Assembly: GCA_033002965.1 (NCBI GenBank) | Contig: JAURVB010012396.1 | Span: 100,694-164,693, forward strand | DNA length: 64,000 nucleotides | Origin: Piper betle | Taxonomy: Eukaryota > Streptophyta > Magnoliopsida > Piperales > Piperaceae | Direction: 5' to 3' | Shown: positions 25,181-39,173 of the stretch, one piece after another | How the letters are laid out: every line of letters starts with the position of its first letter | Position numbering within the stretch: the stretch's first letter is position 1 | The notes under the pieces: generated by a model | Told to the model about the DNA's origin: nothing | The model's database searches: none | What the model saw: the letters and a program-made list of their open reading frames with translations, nothing else | Position numbers and translations under genes: made by a program

Positions 25181-28100
25181 ATCCTAATTAGGAATACTTA
25201 AAAAATTGGTAAATTATATTTATATATTTAGAATCATATTGCTCAAATTAAGTTTTGTTAATTAATAATACATACTTAATTTATTTACCATTTCTACATA
25301 TTTTTTATTTGAATAAAAAAATTGAAAAATGATCAATTTCATTCGAATGTGAAAATTTTACTTGAATTTAAAATATTTAATTACTAATGCCTACTTAAAT
25401 AAGATATTAATTGCTTTAAACATAAAATTGAAATTATTCTCAATAGTTTTATATGACTATTATATTCTAATAATTAATATTTAAAAATAATATTTATAAT
25501 TTAAATTTAAAAATAAAAAATCATATATTATTTTTAGAATTTAACTTTTGTACATTATTAAAATATATTATTAATAAATTTTAAAATAATGGAAACAAAA
25601 TTGTTGCGTCCGGCCGGGAGGTCGGGACTCTAGGCATGGCTCCATAATCTAGCAAAATCCTTTATGGTCCGAACCCTCGTCGGACCACGTGTGTGTGGTA
25701 AAGTCAACCTTTTTGCAACGGACGACGTTGTGGTTAATAACATTTATGTACTTAATTTGACTATGATTAGATTATTGTATTTAAAAAAGTAACCTTAATA
25801 GAATCAAGAAAATATAATCTTCCCTGTAAACAATTGAAATAAGACCATAGTTCTAATTAATTTGGATTGAAAATAAAATTGTTTAGAAAGGTAAAATTTT
25901 ACATTCTTACACATGTCTAAACAATTTGGTTATCTACTAAAATAAAGAGCTGTGTGGCACAGAGTGTACAACACGTATATAAGTCGGTCTTTATAAATTA
26001 TTATAGGTTAAATAGCACATGCTATTAAGTACCAAGGTCGAATTGGAATACGATACATGATTTACATCCTAAGCTCTAACGCGCGGGAATATGTTATTTG
26101 CGAGAAGTAATTGATAATACTGAGAGTCATAATAAATAACGTGACTTTGAAAAATATAATGCAGGATTTAAAAGTAATAGTTAGAGCTTGTGCTTAGGGA
26201 GATCAAGGTAGAATACATACATTAACACTAATCACTCTTAGTTGTCTCAATTTTCTTTTCAATCCATGATTCCATATGTCTCATGCCCAATCCTACGTCA
26301 AGGCAATGAGTCAAAACTATAAATATTAGATTCAAAAGAAACCGCTTGCAACGAGCCAACAAGTCAGGGCAAAATCTTGTTTGTTGGTGGGCATTGACGT
26401 AATTACACCTACAAATATTAAAAAAAAAAATTGCAATCACCCATGAGAGATAGAATATAAGTAACCTGAGCTAAACATATAATAATAATAATAATATAAT
26501 AATAATAATAATAATAAAAATAATAATAGAGGGTAGTTGAGTTTCGTAGAAAATTTATCGATAATCTTAATAATTGGAGCAAGCTATTTTTGCCGTGTGT
26601 AATGGACTAAGCTATTAAAAAATTATAAGAATTATTGTTTTAACATTAAGAAATATTATTTGTCAAAATAAAAAATAATAATAAGTGTAAAAGTAATCGC
26701 TAAAGTTTGAAAAGAAAAAACTAATGAAGCTTATAAGAAATGGGCCGAGCCTGTCCCATGGGCCCCACCTCATGCAAATCTATGCTTTTCGAGGAGCCAG
26801 CAATATGTAAGTAACCAACATCGACGAGGTGGAACCTCTCCTCAACAAGGGCCCACGCATAGCTATTCTTAAATTTGTCTCAATAAATTTATCCTCAATT
26901 TTAAAAAAATATATTTAGAAAAAGTTTAAGTGTATGATAAATCAAGAATTTGCATATTGGTGGGGTATTACCATGTTTCTAAGGGCACGTGTTGATGGAA
27001 ATAAGTCACAAATTTGTTCTCAATTTTTTGCATCATGTATGCATATACCCCAAAGACATGGTTGGTCATTGAGATCCATAAGCTTTGAATAAAGTTTTGA
27101 CCCATTCTAGTTTTATCATAGTAAATAACCGTTGTAGCAAAGTTGCTACATTTAAGCTTGTTTTAGGGTCCATTTGAATACCCCTTGTGTGTGTTTTTTA
27201 AAAGGTATGTGATTACTTAAAAATATGACTTAAAAGTAATGGTGTAGCGAAAAAATTCATTCATATGGAAAAAAATGGCCCTCTTCTAGCGTTTAGCATA
27301 TAAATGGTCTACATATGATTTTGATTATTTATTATTTTTACATGAGAGTCTAATTCTAGTTGACCTGATTCTTACATAAACATAAATTCCAATTAGTTTA
27401 CACTGAAGTTTGGAAACCTATCCATTTAATCATACATTTATTTTTACAACTTAATGTGAAAATTATGAAATTAAAGGTCAGTGTTTTTTCTTGAATTAAT
27501 TAGAATTCTTATAATAAAATAATTTAGAATTTTCTCTAGCTTGAAATTTTTTAAGTTCAAAGCGAAGCTAATTCTAGAAAATTTAGCGTTATCGATACGA
27601 TTCATAATTTTTGTACTGTAATTTATTATTTTATTAATATCAATAATTTTACTTTTATTGGCAACTGAAGTGTAGAATTATAAAACCATTAGTGGGAATA
27701 GTGTTAATCCTGATTAAAATCTCCAAATATATTGTCTTCGTTGTGTCCCTGTGATAGAAAAGTGTAACCCATTAATTAGCCATGTTATTTCCTAAAAACC
27801 TTTGTTCAGAAAGTTTGACCTAAATAATACACAAGGGCAAAATAATAATTTCATATACAACTTATTTTTATTCAATCATTCATTATATGTCATGTCGTAT
27901 CTGCATAACAATTTATAGCATATCATTGCACACGCCAGACTTGGATTTTTCTCGAAAATATAACATGGCACATTCGGCCGGTTTGGGATTAATGGGTCTA
28001 AATTTTAAACAATACAAATATATAATATTGTATAATATTGTTCAAATGCCTGTTTAGACAAGATTTTTTAAGATATAAACTCTGAATATTTCTCTCCAGG

Positions 28101-29978
28101 TCTCCAACCCAAGAGGCAAATAACACTTGCTTAAATCATTTTTTAAAACCAAGTAGCAAATGAACTCATAAATTCATATATATGCTACAATGCCCCCGTC
28201 AATTTTTGATAACATAACGACTGTGGGTCGTTAAATTTTGATTTAGCGGTCTATATGGTCGTTATATTTCGATCTAGCAGCCTATAATTCCCCCTCACCC
28301 ACCCGCCTGTCTGCCCGTGACTAACCCACTAGCTTGCCCGGCCTCCCTTCTTCCTGCCCTCCAACCCTCGTGTCGTTTACATCCTACCGGCCGTTGGCCC
28401 TTCCCACCACCACCTACTGCCACCCCGTGGCCGGTCCTCCCCCTATTGCCCCCAGGTCTGGGGCAGGTGGGGGCATCGTGGCTTGGGGGGGGGGTGGTCG
28501 TGGTTGTCACATGAGGCGGCCATATATATATATATATATATATCCTCCCCATCAAAATCTCACCAACAATGCAGTGGGAGCTTTTGGTGATCCGAACTGA
28601 GTTCCACGAGATGCATTAACCTCAGAATGAAAGAAGAAATTGCTGAGTGTCGACGCCAAATGTGGGAAAAGGAAATGGTAGAGAAAAGGTGAGTAAGTGG
28701 AGGGCCATGGAATCATCAAGTCAAAGGGCATACAGCAGTAACAGCAAGAGGTCCCAATCATTTCTCATTATAAACGACACCCTCCCATGTGTATATATAT
28801 AGACCAAATAGTCCATTCCATTCGAATTCCCTTGAAACTAATGTTCATATATCATATATATCACACCATAAATTCATGGACAGCGGTCACACCCAGCTCA
28901 GGCCAAGACATGGAAGGTGAGATGTGATGGGATGCCTTGTGAAATTCCTGCGTGGAGAGACAGCAAACTGGGACACATGATGCCAATCATGCACTCTTAT
29001 TCTCTCCATGTCATGTCATGCATCGGCCGTCTTGAGCTGGTCTTAGTTGTTAACTAAGGAGCCTTTTTCTAGCCGCTTCTTGCAAAATAGTAAGGATTAT
29101 TATTTTAATTTGGAAGGACGCTGGGAATTATCATCAACCGCTTAAACGGCTAATGTCCTTTCCCCCCAACATTCGCGTCATCTACGTACTTAATAAAAAA
29201 GATAATCAAATAACCATGAGATGTTGGGTTCCTATACTTCAACTTGATCCTAGGAGTCTTCTTTTCATCGTCATTATAAAAAATATCTGATGTAAAAAGT
29301 TGTGGTTCAACCAAATAAGCAAGACTAAAACTTGGTTTGTTTGATTTTAAATTCGAGATAATTTAATAAGTACTCAAGTTGATTAGAATTTGAGTTGAAT
29401 TTAAACTATCTTTTTTTGTATTTAGTGGCACCCTTCTTTCTTATAATTTATAATAGAATTTAATTTATAATTAAAATATTTTAACTTTAATATAATTATG
29501 CATAAAAGATAATTTAATCATACACAATCTTATTTAAAATTGTTATCATATAAAGATATTTTATAATTTAAATTAAATTTATATAAATAAATTTAATATA
29601 AATTTGGTCAAACATCTTATTCCTTATATAAAATATTAAGGTTCAAGTCAAACTAAGTTGAGTCGGTACAAGTCCTAGCTTCACTCATTTAATTTCAAGT
29701 CAAGTTTTAAATGAAATTTTTTCGAGTTAAGTATCAAGTCAAATTGAGTTTAATCAAATTTTGAACAGGGTTACAAATACATTTGGACTCAATTCCTTTT
29801 TGTTTGTCGAGGGAGGGGCGGGGGAACATATGGGGGAGAGGGACCTATTTTTACAAAGCCACGTCAGTGCTTCTACATTTTATAATGAAGTACATTTATT
29901 GAACTTAAGCCAAAATCTTACAAAATAAAATTACTAGTAAAATTTTGAAATCAAAGAATGGGACACCACAACACTTCT
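25181..29978. other. Gene-poor AT-rich intergenic region
   Basis: About 4.8 kb with no recognisable gene, RNA gene or complete mobile element. It contains an ATA/AAT triplet-type repeat at 26479-26529, a GC-rich island at 28270-28500 with a run of nine or more G, an AT dinucleotide run at about 28521-28543, and AT-rich sequence with aagtcaa/gagtt motifs at 29310-29775 that may be another MITE. Only short, unconvincing frames occur. Confidence 0.5.
26479..26529. repeat. AAT-type microsatellite
   Basis: About 50 bases made almost wholly of ataataata triplets with one or two interruptions, in plain intergenic DNA. Confidence 0.9.
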
Positions 29979-31128
29979 TGTAACACCCCAAATCCGGTCC
30001 ACGCTCATGAACCGAACTGGTATGTTACAGGCCCCGGTTAGGTCGGCTAACCTGAACCTAACTCATGCGGATCCAATCTCGGCGTCTTAAGATGAAGATA
30101 CAACTCGCAATGCATTGATGAATGCACAAACCCTAACATGGTACTACATGAATGACATGCAATTCAAACACACACCAATACAATTACGATCAAACTCAAT
30201 GAAAATTATAAAATAAAATGGACAGAATCTCCCCTAAAAGTGCAATTAGGGTCCACCCTGTCAAAACAATATATACCAATATATATGCATATATCAACAA
30301 TTTTTAATCACACATAATCTAATATACTGTATATTCATTATAAAACTTGGGCCACACTTCTGCTGCGCATTCTGATCACCTCTCACCTCTTGTCATCATG
30401 TCTTAGCTTTTCATCATGTCATAACATCATGTTTTAACAACTAATCACGTCACATCATCATGTTTCAAGCATTTATTCACACCATATAATAATATCATAA
30501 ACACAATATAAACACTCAATTGACTGACATGTGTGCAAGCGACAACAGTGCTCCTCCGTCCAAACTGGCTCCTCCAACTCGCAATTGTTACCTACATATA
30601 GTATAAAAACATGTCAGTAACAAGTGTTACTGGTCCGAAAAATAAAATAACTATAACAAGCTGGCTATGAGAGCAAACTCTCATATGAAAGAAAACATCA
30701 TATGCTCTACGTGAACACTCTGAAGGGCACTACTGAGGAGTCACTGGGCTGCAGACCCGGTAGCATCCTGATCTATCTGGTACTATGCCACTCACGACAC
30801 TTCTTTTCAGTATTTCACGTAAAACTTTATCCTAAGCCCTCTCCTTACCTCCATATTTCTCCTGGTCTTGAGCACGAAGGCCGAGTACTCTCAGGCAGTC
30901 GCCTTTAGTACCCTTTGAACCACAAGTCCGGACATGCGATGTACTAAACAGTACCCGTAAACCTCCACGTTCTCTGGGTGTGAGGAACTCAAACGCGGAG
31001 TTGTCAGGATCCCTCGGGAATGGAACAGTCCACTGGCACTAATCCAGAGCCCGCTTTGACTGTCACGGCATCCGCTCATGGTACGTGCAGTCGGTTTCTC
31101 TATCTCTCGTCTCACTGAAAACGCGAAA

Positions 31129-31180
<52 letters not shown>

Positions 31181-32893
31181 CATAAGGCTATGGTAGTGGA
31201 TCTTATATAATAGGCTCGAAGGCAACTTGCTGGTGGATCTTAGTTTTCGAAACTCATCCTCGAGGGATCTCGATCCTCTGAGGGGTTGATTAAATAGAAG
31301 AGCGTAATATAGAGGCGAGTCCTAAACGGACCTGGTAGAAGCTCCAAGCGTGTCATCGCGCCTAGGCGGCGAGCTCCTATTCCGTACATACACATCAAAA
31401 CTAAATACTAATGCCCGCTAACTAAATGATGCATCAAACTCAACACAATTAAACACAAAATCATCAACCGTCAAATAACCACAAATATGAAAATAACTCT
31501 AACTCATCCTATTCATGACAATTTTATTGTATTTTTCCTAAGTTACATCATACACGATTATCATGCTCAATTTACTTACTTCATTAGATCACTTGACCTC
31601 CATGCACTATCAATCACATCATGTAACTTATCACTTCATCTCTTATCCTCCATGCTCTATCAATCACATCATAAATCAACCCTAGCATGTAGTGCTAACA
31701 ATCATCATCAATTTTAAATAATCAAATCGGAGGTAATTATACCTCACGTCGTCGGCAATCGGCGACGGCTAGGGTTCTGTCGCGCATCTCGGAGCTCGAA
31801 TTCGGCGCTCATCGGCGTCCGACGTTCGATCGGGATTGACTAGATGAGCTCCGCGGAAGATCTGGCGAATTCCTACGAATCCAATTTTCCGGTAGGTTCT
31901 GGCGGTTTTCCGGCGGTTTCAGTGGTTTTCCGGCGGCAATCGCTGGCGGCGTCTACTAGCTAGATAGGGGCCATATTGAGTACCATTGGAACCGGCTCGG
32001 AGAGCCCGACACATCCACGACGTCGACGTGGTCCGACCGAGGCGGTGGCTAGCCGGAAAATGGCTAAAACAGGGCCGGCGGCAATGGGTAGCTAGATCCA
32101 GTCGGCCTGGGCGGCGATGGCCTCCGCTCCGGTCGGGGAAGGTCGCTAGGTGGTTGAAGACGTCAAGGTGACTACTCGATCGTGGCGTGACGGTCGCCGG
32201 CAGCGCGATCGGCGATGGAAGCGCGGCACAAAGGTGTGGCTTTCTCGCGTCACGACGGCCCGATGGTGGCCGGGCCTGGTCAGGGTGGCACGGCGACTTC
32301 GTGGCGAGGCTAGGCGGCGCTGATCTGCGGCAAGGTGGCATCCACAGCTGCGGCAGCAGCGCTGCACAGGGGCAACGTCGGGTAGGGGTTTTGGACGAGG
32401 AAGAAGGAAGAAACGTCGGGGGGGGGGGTTGAGAAAAATAACTGGGTGGCAATATCGTAATAATACTTGACTCGTGTGGATCGAGTCAAGAATAATAACT
32501 AAGTCATATTAAATCCTAAAAAATCGGGAAAATCCCATAAAATCAAACAAACACAAAAACATAATAATGATATGCTCTAGAACTATCAACCCACCCAAAC
32601 TGCCCGTAACGCGTCCTAACGCGGTAAACAGCCTAAAACTAATTCTACGATCCATTATATATAAAAATAAAATAAAAATAACTGGCATACTCTCATATAT
32701 TCTGATAACTCATTCTGTTTTGCTGTGTTCATGACGTTATCATCATATACTTAGGTACACATGACCCTCATAGCTCATATACGCGACTAGTGTCGGCTCA
32801 GTACACGTGTTCTGAAACTGACTCGACTCGAAAATAACGGTCGAACCGACCGGTTCTGAATATAAAACCCTGACTTGAGTCGTGGGTTTTACA
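29979..32893 (-). mobile_element. Family A solo LTR
   Basis: A reverse-oriented A LTR of 2915 bp runs from TGTAACACCCC to cgtgggttttaca. The landmarks are as in the other copies: GC-rich block at 31750-32430, promoter tract at 31130-31220, and the ctgaagggcactactgaggag segment near 30720. The flanking pentamers CTTCT and CTTTC are similar but not identical, so the TSD is imperfect or one end has changed. No internal region is attached. Confidence 0.88.
31133..31178. repeat. (TA)n microsatellite at the LTR promoter tract
   Basis: About 23 TA dinucleotides at the position where other family A copies have only about four to six. The tract lies next to the TATA-like box of the LTR, between gcgaaaactaca and ggcataaggc. 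Confidence 0.95.
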
Positions 32894-33619
32894 CTTTCTT
32901 CTTGAGAATCTATACATTCCTTATCAGTGTATGCACAACTATTTTTCGAACACAAGTTTAAGTTTGGCATCCATGCATAAATGGATCACCTAATAACACA
33001 CCTTCACAAACAAAGAACTATGAGATTGTCCACTTCATTTTGGGGTGATGGGGGGATCATACCATTTAAATCTTTTTGTTCATGCTTTTTCAGGAGGTCT
33101 AGAGATAATGTGTTCAATTGGATAAAACAAATGCATACATCAAATGAACAAAAACAAATATTTTCAAAATAAGCAAAAAAAAGTCAGTGAGAGATAATAT
33201 AAAAGTAAAAATTAATATCATTTTGTAAATTTGTGAAGATATTTTTATGTTAACTCAGATTAATATATAAGCACTTAAATTACAAGGACGGTTAAATGAC
33301 GAAGTTATTCTTTTTTATTTTTTTAAAAATATAACTACTTGAGATATACACTTAAAATAACTTTGAGATCAATATTCTTTAATTTTCTTAAGCTATTGAG
33401 CACGAAACATCTGTTCCCATCAAAATCATAACTATATAAATTTATAGATAGTATAAGGTGATAAATAAAATTTCCCATAGTTGGTTTCAACTCAAATTTT
33501 CCCATATTTACTACCGAGCTTAACAAAATTACATACAACTAATTGTTCATCACTCGAGAATAAAGAGATACAAGTTAGTAATTGAAACTTCACGATTTAT
33601 ATTATTATTAACCTCAATT
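32894..33619. other. AT-rich spacer, nothing recognised
   Basis: Short AT-rich stretch between two retroelement blocks with only brief frames, none with recognisable similarity. Confidence 0.4.
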
Positions 33620-33703
33620 TTAGGGTAGGGTTTTACCTATTTATTACTTTGCCCAGTTCACGCCAGTTTCGAGTTGGTTCGAGTCAGACTCAGCTTTTAG
33701 ATC

Positions 33704-34010
33704 ATGACTATCAGACACAGATGGCCGTATAAGCATGTTATAGAGGCTGAATATACCCAATATACAAATGATAGTTTTAGTTATGATGCTTTAGAGCATG
33801 AGTTATCATCTTGTACTTGAGATACACAAGTTTTTGCTTGTGTTAGCCCAAGATTCAAATCATGAGTATAAGACCTAGATAACCTTATGAGCATATTATG
33901 GAGAATGAGTATACCAAATATACAGATGATAGCTTCAGTTATGCTACTATAGAGCATGAGTTATCAGCCTGTATTTGAGGTATACGAGTTTTACTTGTAT
34001 TAACCCATAA
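33704..34010. repeat. Tandem duplication, two copies of ~155 bp
   Basis: A segment starting atgactatcaga at 33704 is repeated, diverged, from atgagtataaga at 33862, an offset of 158 bases. Shared text includes gagcatgagttatca and, ahead of it, caaatatacagatgatag in the second copy against caatatacaaatgatag in the first. Both copies lie in the left part of the diverged LTR. Confidence 0.8.
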
Positions 34011-34902
34011 TTTGAGGGCTAGATTTAGGACTTTTTCAGGGTACCACTTTTGCATCCATCATAAAAATTTGAATGACCAGATTACCCCTATGGGCCCAAT
34101 TTGATTTGAGTCTGAGATCTTCATCCAGTTGAGTTTAGAGTTTCGATGCTCGTTTAGCTTTTTCACCTAAATTTTTGTCCATAAAGTCAATTTTAAGCTT
34201 TGAGTCAGTTTCAACTTTTATTGGTCTCGATTTGAGTTTGTCAACTATATATATATCTTATATATACCATAGGTGGACGCCACTAGAGTACGAGTTGTTG
34301 GGTGTTAAGATTGCTCCACATGTCAAGATCAGGACTGTCCATGTTAGCCCTAGCATTGCTCTTTTTTCAGTGACTTTTTTACATTTTTTGATGATTTCCA
34401 TGCCTAGCACCGCCGTCAATTTGGGCCACCGCTGGCAAGTCACTGGTCCTCTGGCCACCAAACCGGTAGGATCGTGACCACTTTGAGGTCAGCTATAAAG
34501 TAGAACCCATTATCGACACCGACGTTGTTGCGTTTGCCATCGGTGGATCAACCTTTTCATTGGTTTTCCACCGCCGCTGTCGCTGTTTTGGGCCTTTTCC
34601 GATGCTGACAAGCCTCCTTTGGAGAGGTCGACCACCAAGATTGATTCCCCTCATCGAAGCTGACATTTTGACACCATCCCTAACTCTCACCATGGCCGCG
34701 ATTGTCGACGGCGATATCACCCCGGTGGTGATTTCCTCTCTTTTCGACCCATTTTCCGACATCTTCGACCACCAACTCATAAGCCTTCCTCACTCAACAG
34801 TTGACATTTTGAGACCAACCCTATAGAACATCGCCATCGGAATTGTCGCCGACAACTCCACCTACCTGGTAGCTGGACACTGTCAGTTACCACCACCAGC
34901 AC

Positions 34903-36071
34903 TGTAACACCCCAAATCTGGTTCATGCTCGTGAACCGAACCGGCATGTTACAGACCCCAGTTAGGTCAGCTAACCCAAACCTAACTCATACGGATCCAA
35001 TCTCGGCATCTTAAGATAAAGATACAACTCGCAATGCATAGATAAATGCACAAAGCCTAACATGGTATTACATGAATGACATGCAAATTAAATTACACAC
35101 CGCTACAATTATGATCAAAGTCAATAAAAATTCTGAAATATAACGGACAAAGTGTCCCCTAAAAGTGCAATTAGGGGTCACCTTGTCAAAATAATATATA
35201 CACAAACATATATGCAAATATATATTTATATATCAAGCAACTTTATTCACACAATCTAATATATGGTTTACTCACTCTAAGCTTCGGTCTCAACCCATCA
35301 CGCTTCTGCTGCATAATTTATTCATGTTTCACATTCTGTCATCATGTCTTAACAATTAATCATTGTATCTCAAGCATTTAGTCATATCATATTATGTCTT
35401 CCCATTTCACATCATCTGCAATATAATAGCATCATAAACAAAATATAACCACTCAATTGACTGGCACGTGTGCAAGCGACAACAATGCTCCTTTGTCCAA
35501 GTTGGCTCCTCCAACTCGTGATTATTACCTACATATAGTATAAAAACATGTCAGTAACAAGTGTTACTGGTCCGGAAAATAAAATAACTATAACAAGCTG
35601 GCTATGACAGCAAACTCTCATATGAAAGAAAACATCATATACTCCACATGAACACTTTGAAGGGCACTATTGAGGAGCAATTGGGCTGCAGACCCTGTAG
35701 TATCCTGAACTTACTGATCTGTTGTTGCTGATGCCGCACTCAGCACTTTCTTACTTCATTTTCTGGTCTCAAATCCTAAGCCCTCTCCTTACCTCCATAT
35801 TTCTCCTGGTCTTGAGCACGAAGGCCGAGTACTCTCAGGCAGTCGCCTTTAGTACCCTTTGAACCACAAGTCCGGACATGCGCTGTACTAAATAGTACCT
35901 GTAAACCTCAACGTTCTCCGGGTGTGAGGAACTCAAACGCGGAGTTGTCAGGATCCCTTGGGAATGGAACAGTCTGATGGCACTAATCCAAAGACCGCTT
36001 TGACTGTCATGGCATCCGTTCATGGTACGTGCAGTTGGTTTTTCCATCTCTCGTCTCACTAAAAATGCGAA

Positions 36072-36118
<47 letters not shown>

Positions 36119-37856
36119 CTAGGTAGGAATTTATGTAATAGGCCCGAAGGTAACTTGTGGTGGATCTTATTTTCGAAATCATCCTCGAGGGATCTCATCC
36201 TTGAGGGGTTATTAATCCGAAAAATTGTTCGGTTAAATGGCCCGAGTTAAGTGGGATCCAATAAAATGCCACTTAACCCGTCCAATAGAGGCGAGTCCTA
36301 AACAGACCTGGTAGAAGCTCCAAGCGTGTCATCGCACCTAGGCGGCGAGCTTTTACTCCATACCTACACATCAAAACTAAATACTAACGCCTGCTAACTA
36401 AATGATGCATCAAACTCATCATATAATCAACACACAACATAATAATCATCCATCACAATCAACAATCAATTAATCATAAATGTAAGTAATCCTAACTCAT
36501 CCTATTCATACCAATTTTATTATGTTTTTCTAACTTATGTCGTGATCCATCATCATGCTCCTACTCGATCCACCTCATTAGATCACTTAACCTTCATTCT
36601 CAATTAATTGCATCATGCAATCATCATTTCATTCATAGTCATACATTTATCCTGACAACTAACAAATTCTAGCGTGCTATGCTAACAATCATCATCAATT
36701 TTAAATAATCAAATCGGAGGTAATTATACCTCACGTCGTCGACAATCGGTGATGGCTAGGGTTCCATCGCGCGTCTCGGAGCTCGAATTCGGTGCTCATC
36801 GGTGTCCGAAGTTTGATTAGGATCGACTAGATGAGCTCCGCAGAAGATCCGGCGAATTCCCATGAATCCGATTTTTCGGTAGGTTTTGGCGGTTTTCCGG
36901 TGGCTTTAGTGGTTTTCCGGCACCTTCTGGCAGTTTTCCAGTGGCATCTACTGGCTGAATAGCATGGTTATTGGGTACCATTGGAACCGGCTCGGTGAGC
37001 CCGACTCATCTACAACGTCGACGTGGCCAGCGAAGGCGGCGACTTGCCAAAAATGCCTAGAACAAAGCGGTAACAATGGGTGAAGAAATCTAGCCAGTCT
37101 GGGCAGCGATGGCCTCCACTCTGGTCGGGAAAGATCACTGGAGGGTCGAGGGTGTCGAGGTTACCCCCTGATCGTGGCGACGATGGTCGCCGGCGGCAGA
37201 ATTGGCGACGCGACTGAAACGTAGCTGTAGTGCTAGGCGCAGTGATTCCAGCGTCACAACGGCCTGGCAGCGGCCAGGACTAGTTGTGGCGGCACGACAA
37301 CACTGCGGCATGGGCCTGGCGGCAACGATCAGCGACAGCGATGGCGGCGATAAGGAAAAGGTGGTGGCGTGGCTAGGGTATGGATGGGGAAGGAGGAAGA
37401 AAGGTCGGGAAGTGAGAAAAACAACTGGCTGGCAATATTGTAAATATTACTTAACATGTGTCTGGCTAAGGCGTATTAAATCCTAAAAAAATCGGGAAAA
37501 ACCCATAAAATCAAACAAACACCACAACATTATAATGATATGCTCTTTGACTAACAACCCACCCAAACTGCCCATAACGCGTCCTAATGCGGTAAACGAC
37601 CTAAAACTAATTCTACGATCCACTATATATAAAAATAAAAAAATGACTGTCATACTCTCATATATCTGATAACTCATTTTGTTCTGCTGTGTTCATGCCG
37701 TTATCATCATATATTTGGATGTGCATGCCCTCATAGCTCATATACGCGACTGGTGTCAGCTCAGTACACGTGTTCTAAAACTGACTCGACTCAAAAATAA
37801 CGCTCGAACCGACTGGTTCTGAATATAAAACCCTGACTCGAAACGTGGGTTTTACA
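34903..37856 (-). mobile_element. Family A solo LTR with exact TSD
   Basis: A reverse-oriented A LTR of 2954 bp runs from TGTAACACCCC to acgtgggttttaca. It is bracketed by the exact 5-bp TSD AGCAC (34898-34902 and 37857-37861). It is inserted in the GC-rich part of the diverged LTR at 33620-39173. The promoter-side tract is expanded to a long TA run at 36075-36114. No internal domain is present. Confidence 0.92.
36075..36114. repeat. (AT)n microsatellite at the LTR promoter tract
   Basis: About 20 AT dinucleotides at the same LTR position as the run at 31133-31178, between aaatgcgaaaac and agtgctaggtagg. It is an independent expansion in another copy of the family. Confidence 0.95.
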
Positions 37857-39173
37857 AGCACCTTCCCCTCGTCGTCCTTCATTGATCTCAACTGGTTGCA
37901 GCCCTCACCGTCCCGCCGTCGTTGCTTTTTTGCGACGAGCACCGATGGCCCCGTCGCGTCCGTTTGCTAGTATTCGCGTCTGCCATGACCTTGATCATGT
38001 TTGTTGCCCGTGCCCGAGTATGACAACATGCATTCGTGCCCATGTCTACCTATCCAACCTAGCCCACCATTTTAGTTAACCCGAACCGACTTAACTTGAT
38101 CTGACTTGGTCTGGTTCAGCCCAATTGGTATGGTCACCTTTTTCGTCCATTTTGAAATTGTTTGTCCATTTTTTACCGTGTTCGGTAATTCGAAACTCTA
38201 TGTATTAGTTTAGATGTATTTTCACATTATTTGACATATTTTGATGTTATGATTATTTTCATTTATTTATTATTAATTATTTCTTGCTATTTAAATAATT
38301 GTTATACATGATGAATGCTTGTATGATTATTTTTTATTACTAACAATATATTTACTTATTGATATAAATTTTATTCATGGATATCAAATACTATTTAATT
38401 ATTTAATAATCTATTTATTTAATTATTTGTTTGCACATGTTATCATTTACTCGTGTTTAGATATATTCATATATTTAATAATTATATTGTTATTAATCAT
38501 GATTAATTGTTATTATTTATTTATTTATTGAATCATTTATTTATTTATATGTTTATTGACACATGTATATTTTGATATTTACTCGTATTTAGTCGTATAT
38601 TTTATTAGTGTAATTTATACTATTCTGATTTATTTATTATTTATTATTTATATTAAGGTTACTTGTTCACTACTATTTTTAGTATGATTCTTTTATTTAT
38701 TTTATTTATTTGTTTGTTTATTGTTTGCACCTACTTGTTTTGTGTGTTGAATATTTAGTTGTATATTTGTTTAGCATTATTCCTTTTTGTAATGTTATTG
38801 TTAATATTAGCACACATCATGATCATGCATCATGTGGAGTTATTAGCCTTTTACTTAGGAATGTTTTTCGATGTAGATTTCGGAGTTCGAGCTTGGTATA
38901 AATTTACTAATGAGCTTAGAGCTTGGAGTACAAATTCGTTAGCACTCTTCTCAGATTTGCCACTTTATTTTATTGTGGATTAGATAGTAAATTGTAGGAC
39001 GTGTTAAGTGGATGTTTAATCGAACCCTACTTAATATAGGTTATTTAGAAGTATTTTACTTTCGTGGCTCACTAAGAACTCGATAAAAGCTATATATAGT
39101 GTCAAGAAGGGAATCATATAAGTAGGCCCGAAGGCAATGTGAGGTGGAGCTAAGTTCAAAAATAATCGGGAGG

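Larger units (their letters stand above)
33620..39173 (+). mobile_element. Diverged family A-related LTR, split by a younger LTR
   Basis: A sense-oriented, strongly diverged relative of the A LTR covers 33620-34902 and 37862-39173. Matching landmarks are ttggttcgagtcagactcag near 33675, the tandem gagcatgagttatca motif, the GC-rich part at 34500-34900 and 37870-38040, and near its right end ggacgtgttaagtggatg, the tract ctatatatagtg and taggcccgaaggcaatgtg. It stops abruptly at 39173, where a reverse A2 LTR begins. Edges are approximate. A long AT-rich part at 38160-38800 has ttatttattta runs. Confidence 0.6.

Noticed and set aside
28290..28600. Pro-rich and Gly-rich frames in a GC-rich island
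   Set aside because: Short, low-complexity, no family likeness, and in an otherwise gene-free stretch.
28895..29041. Possible microRNA-like foldback (ccagctcaggccaagac against gtcttgagctgg)
   Set aside because: The pairing needs a four-base gap, and the loop of about 120 bases holds no further convincing complement. It matches no conserved plant microRNA I recognise.
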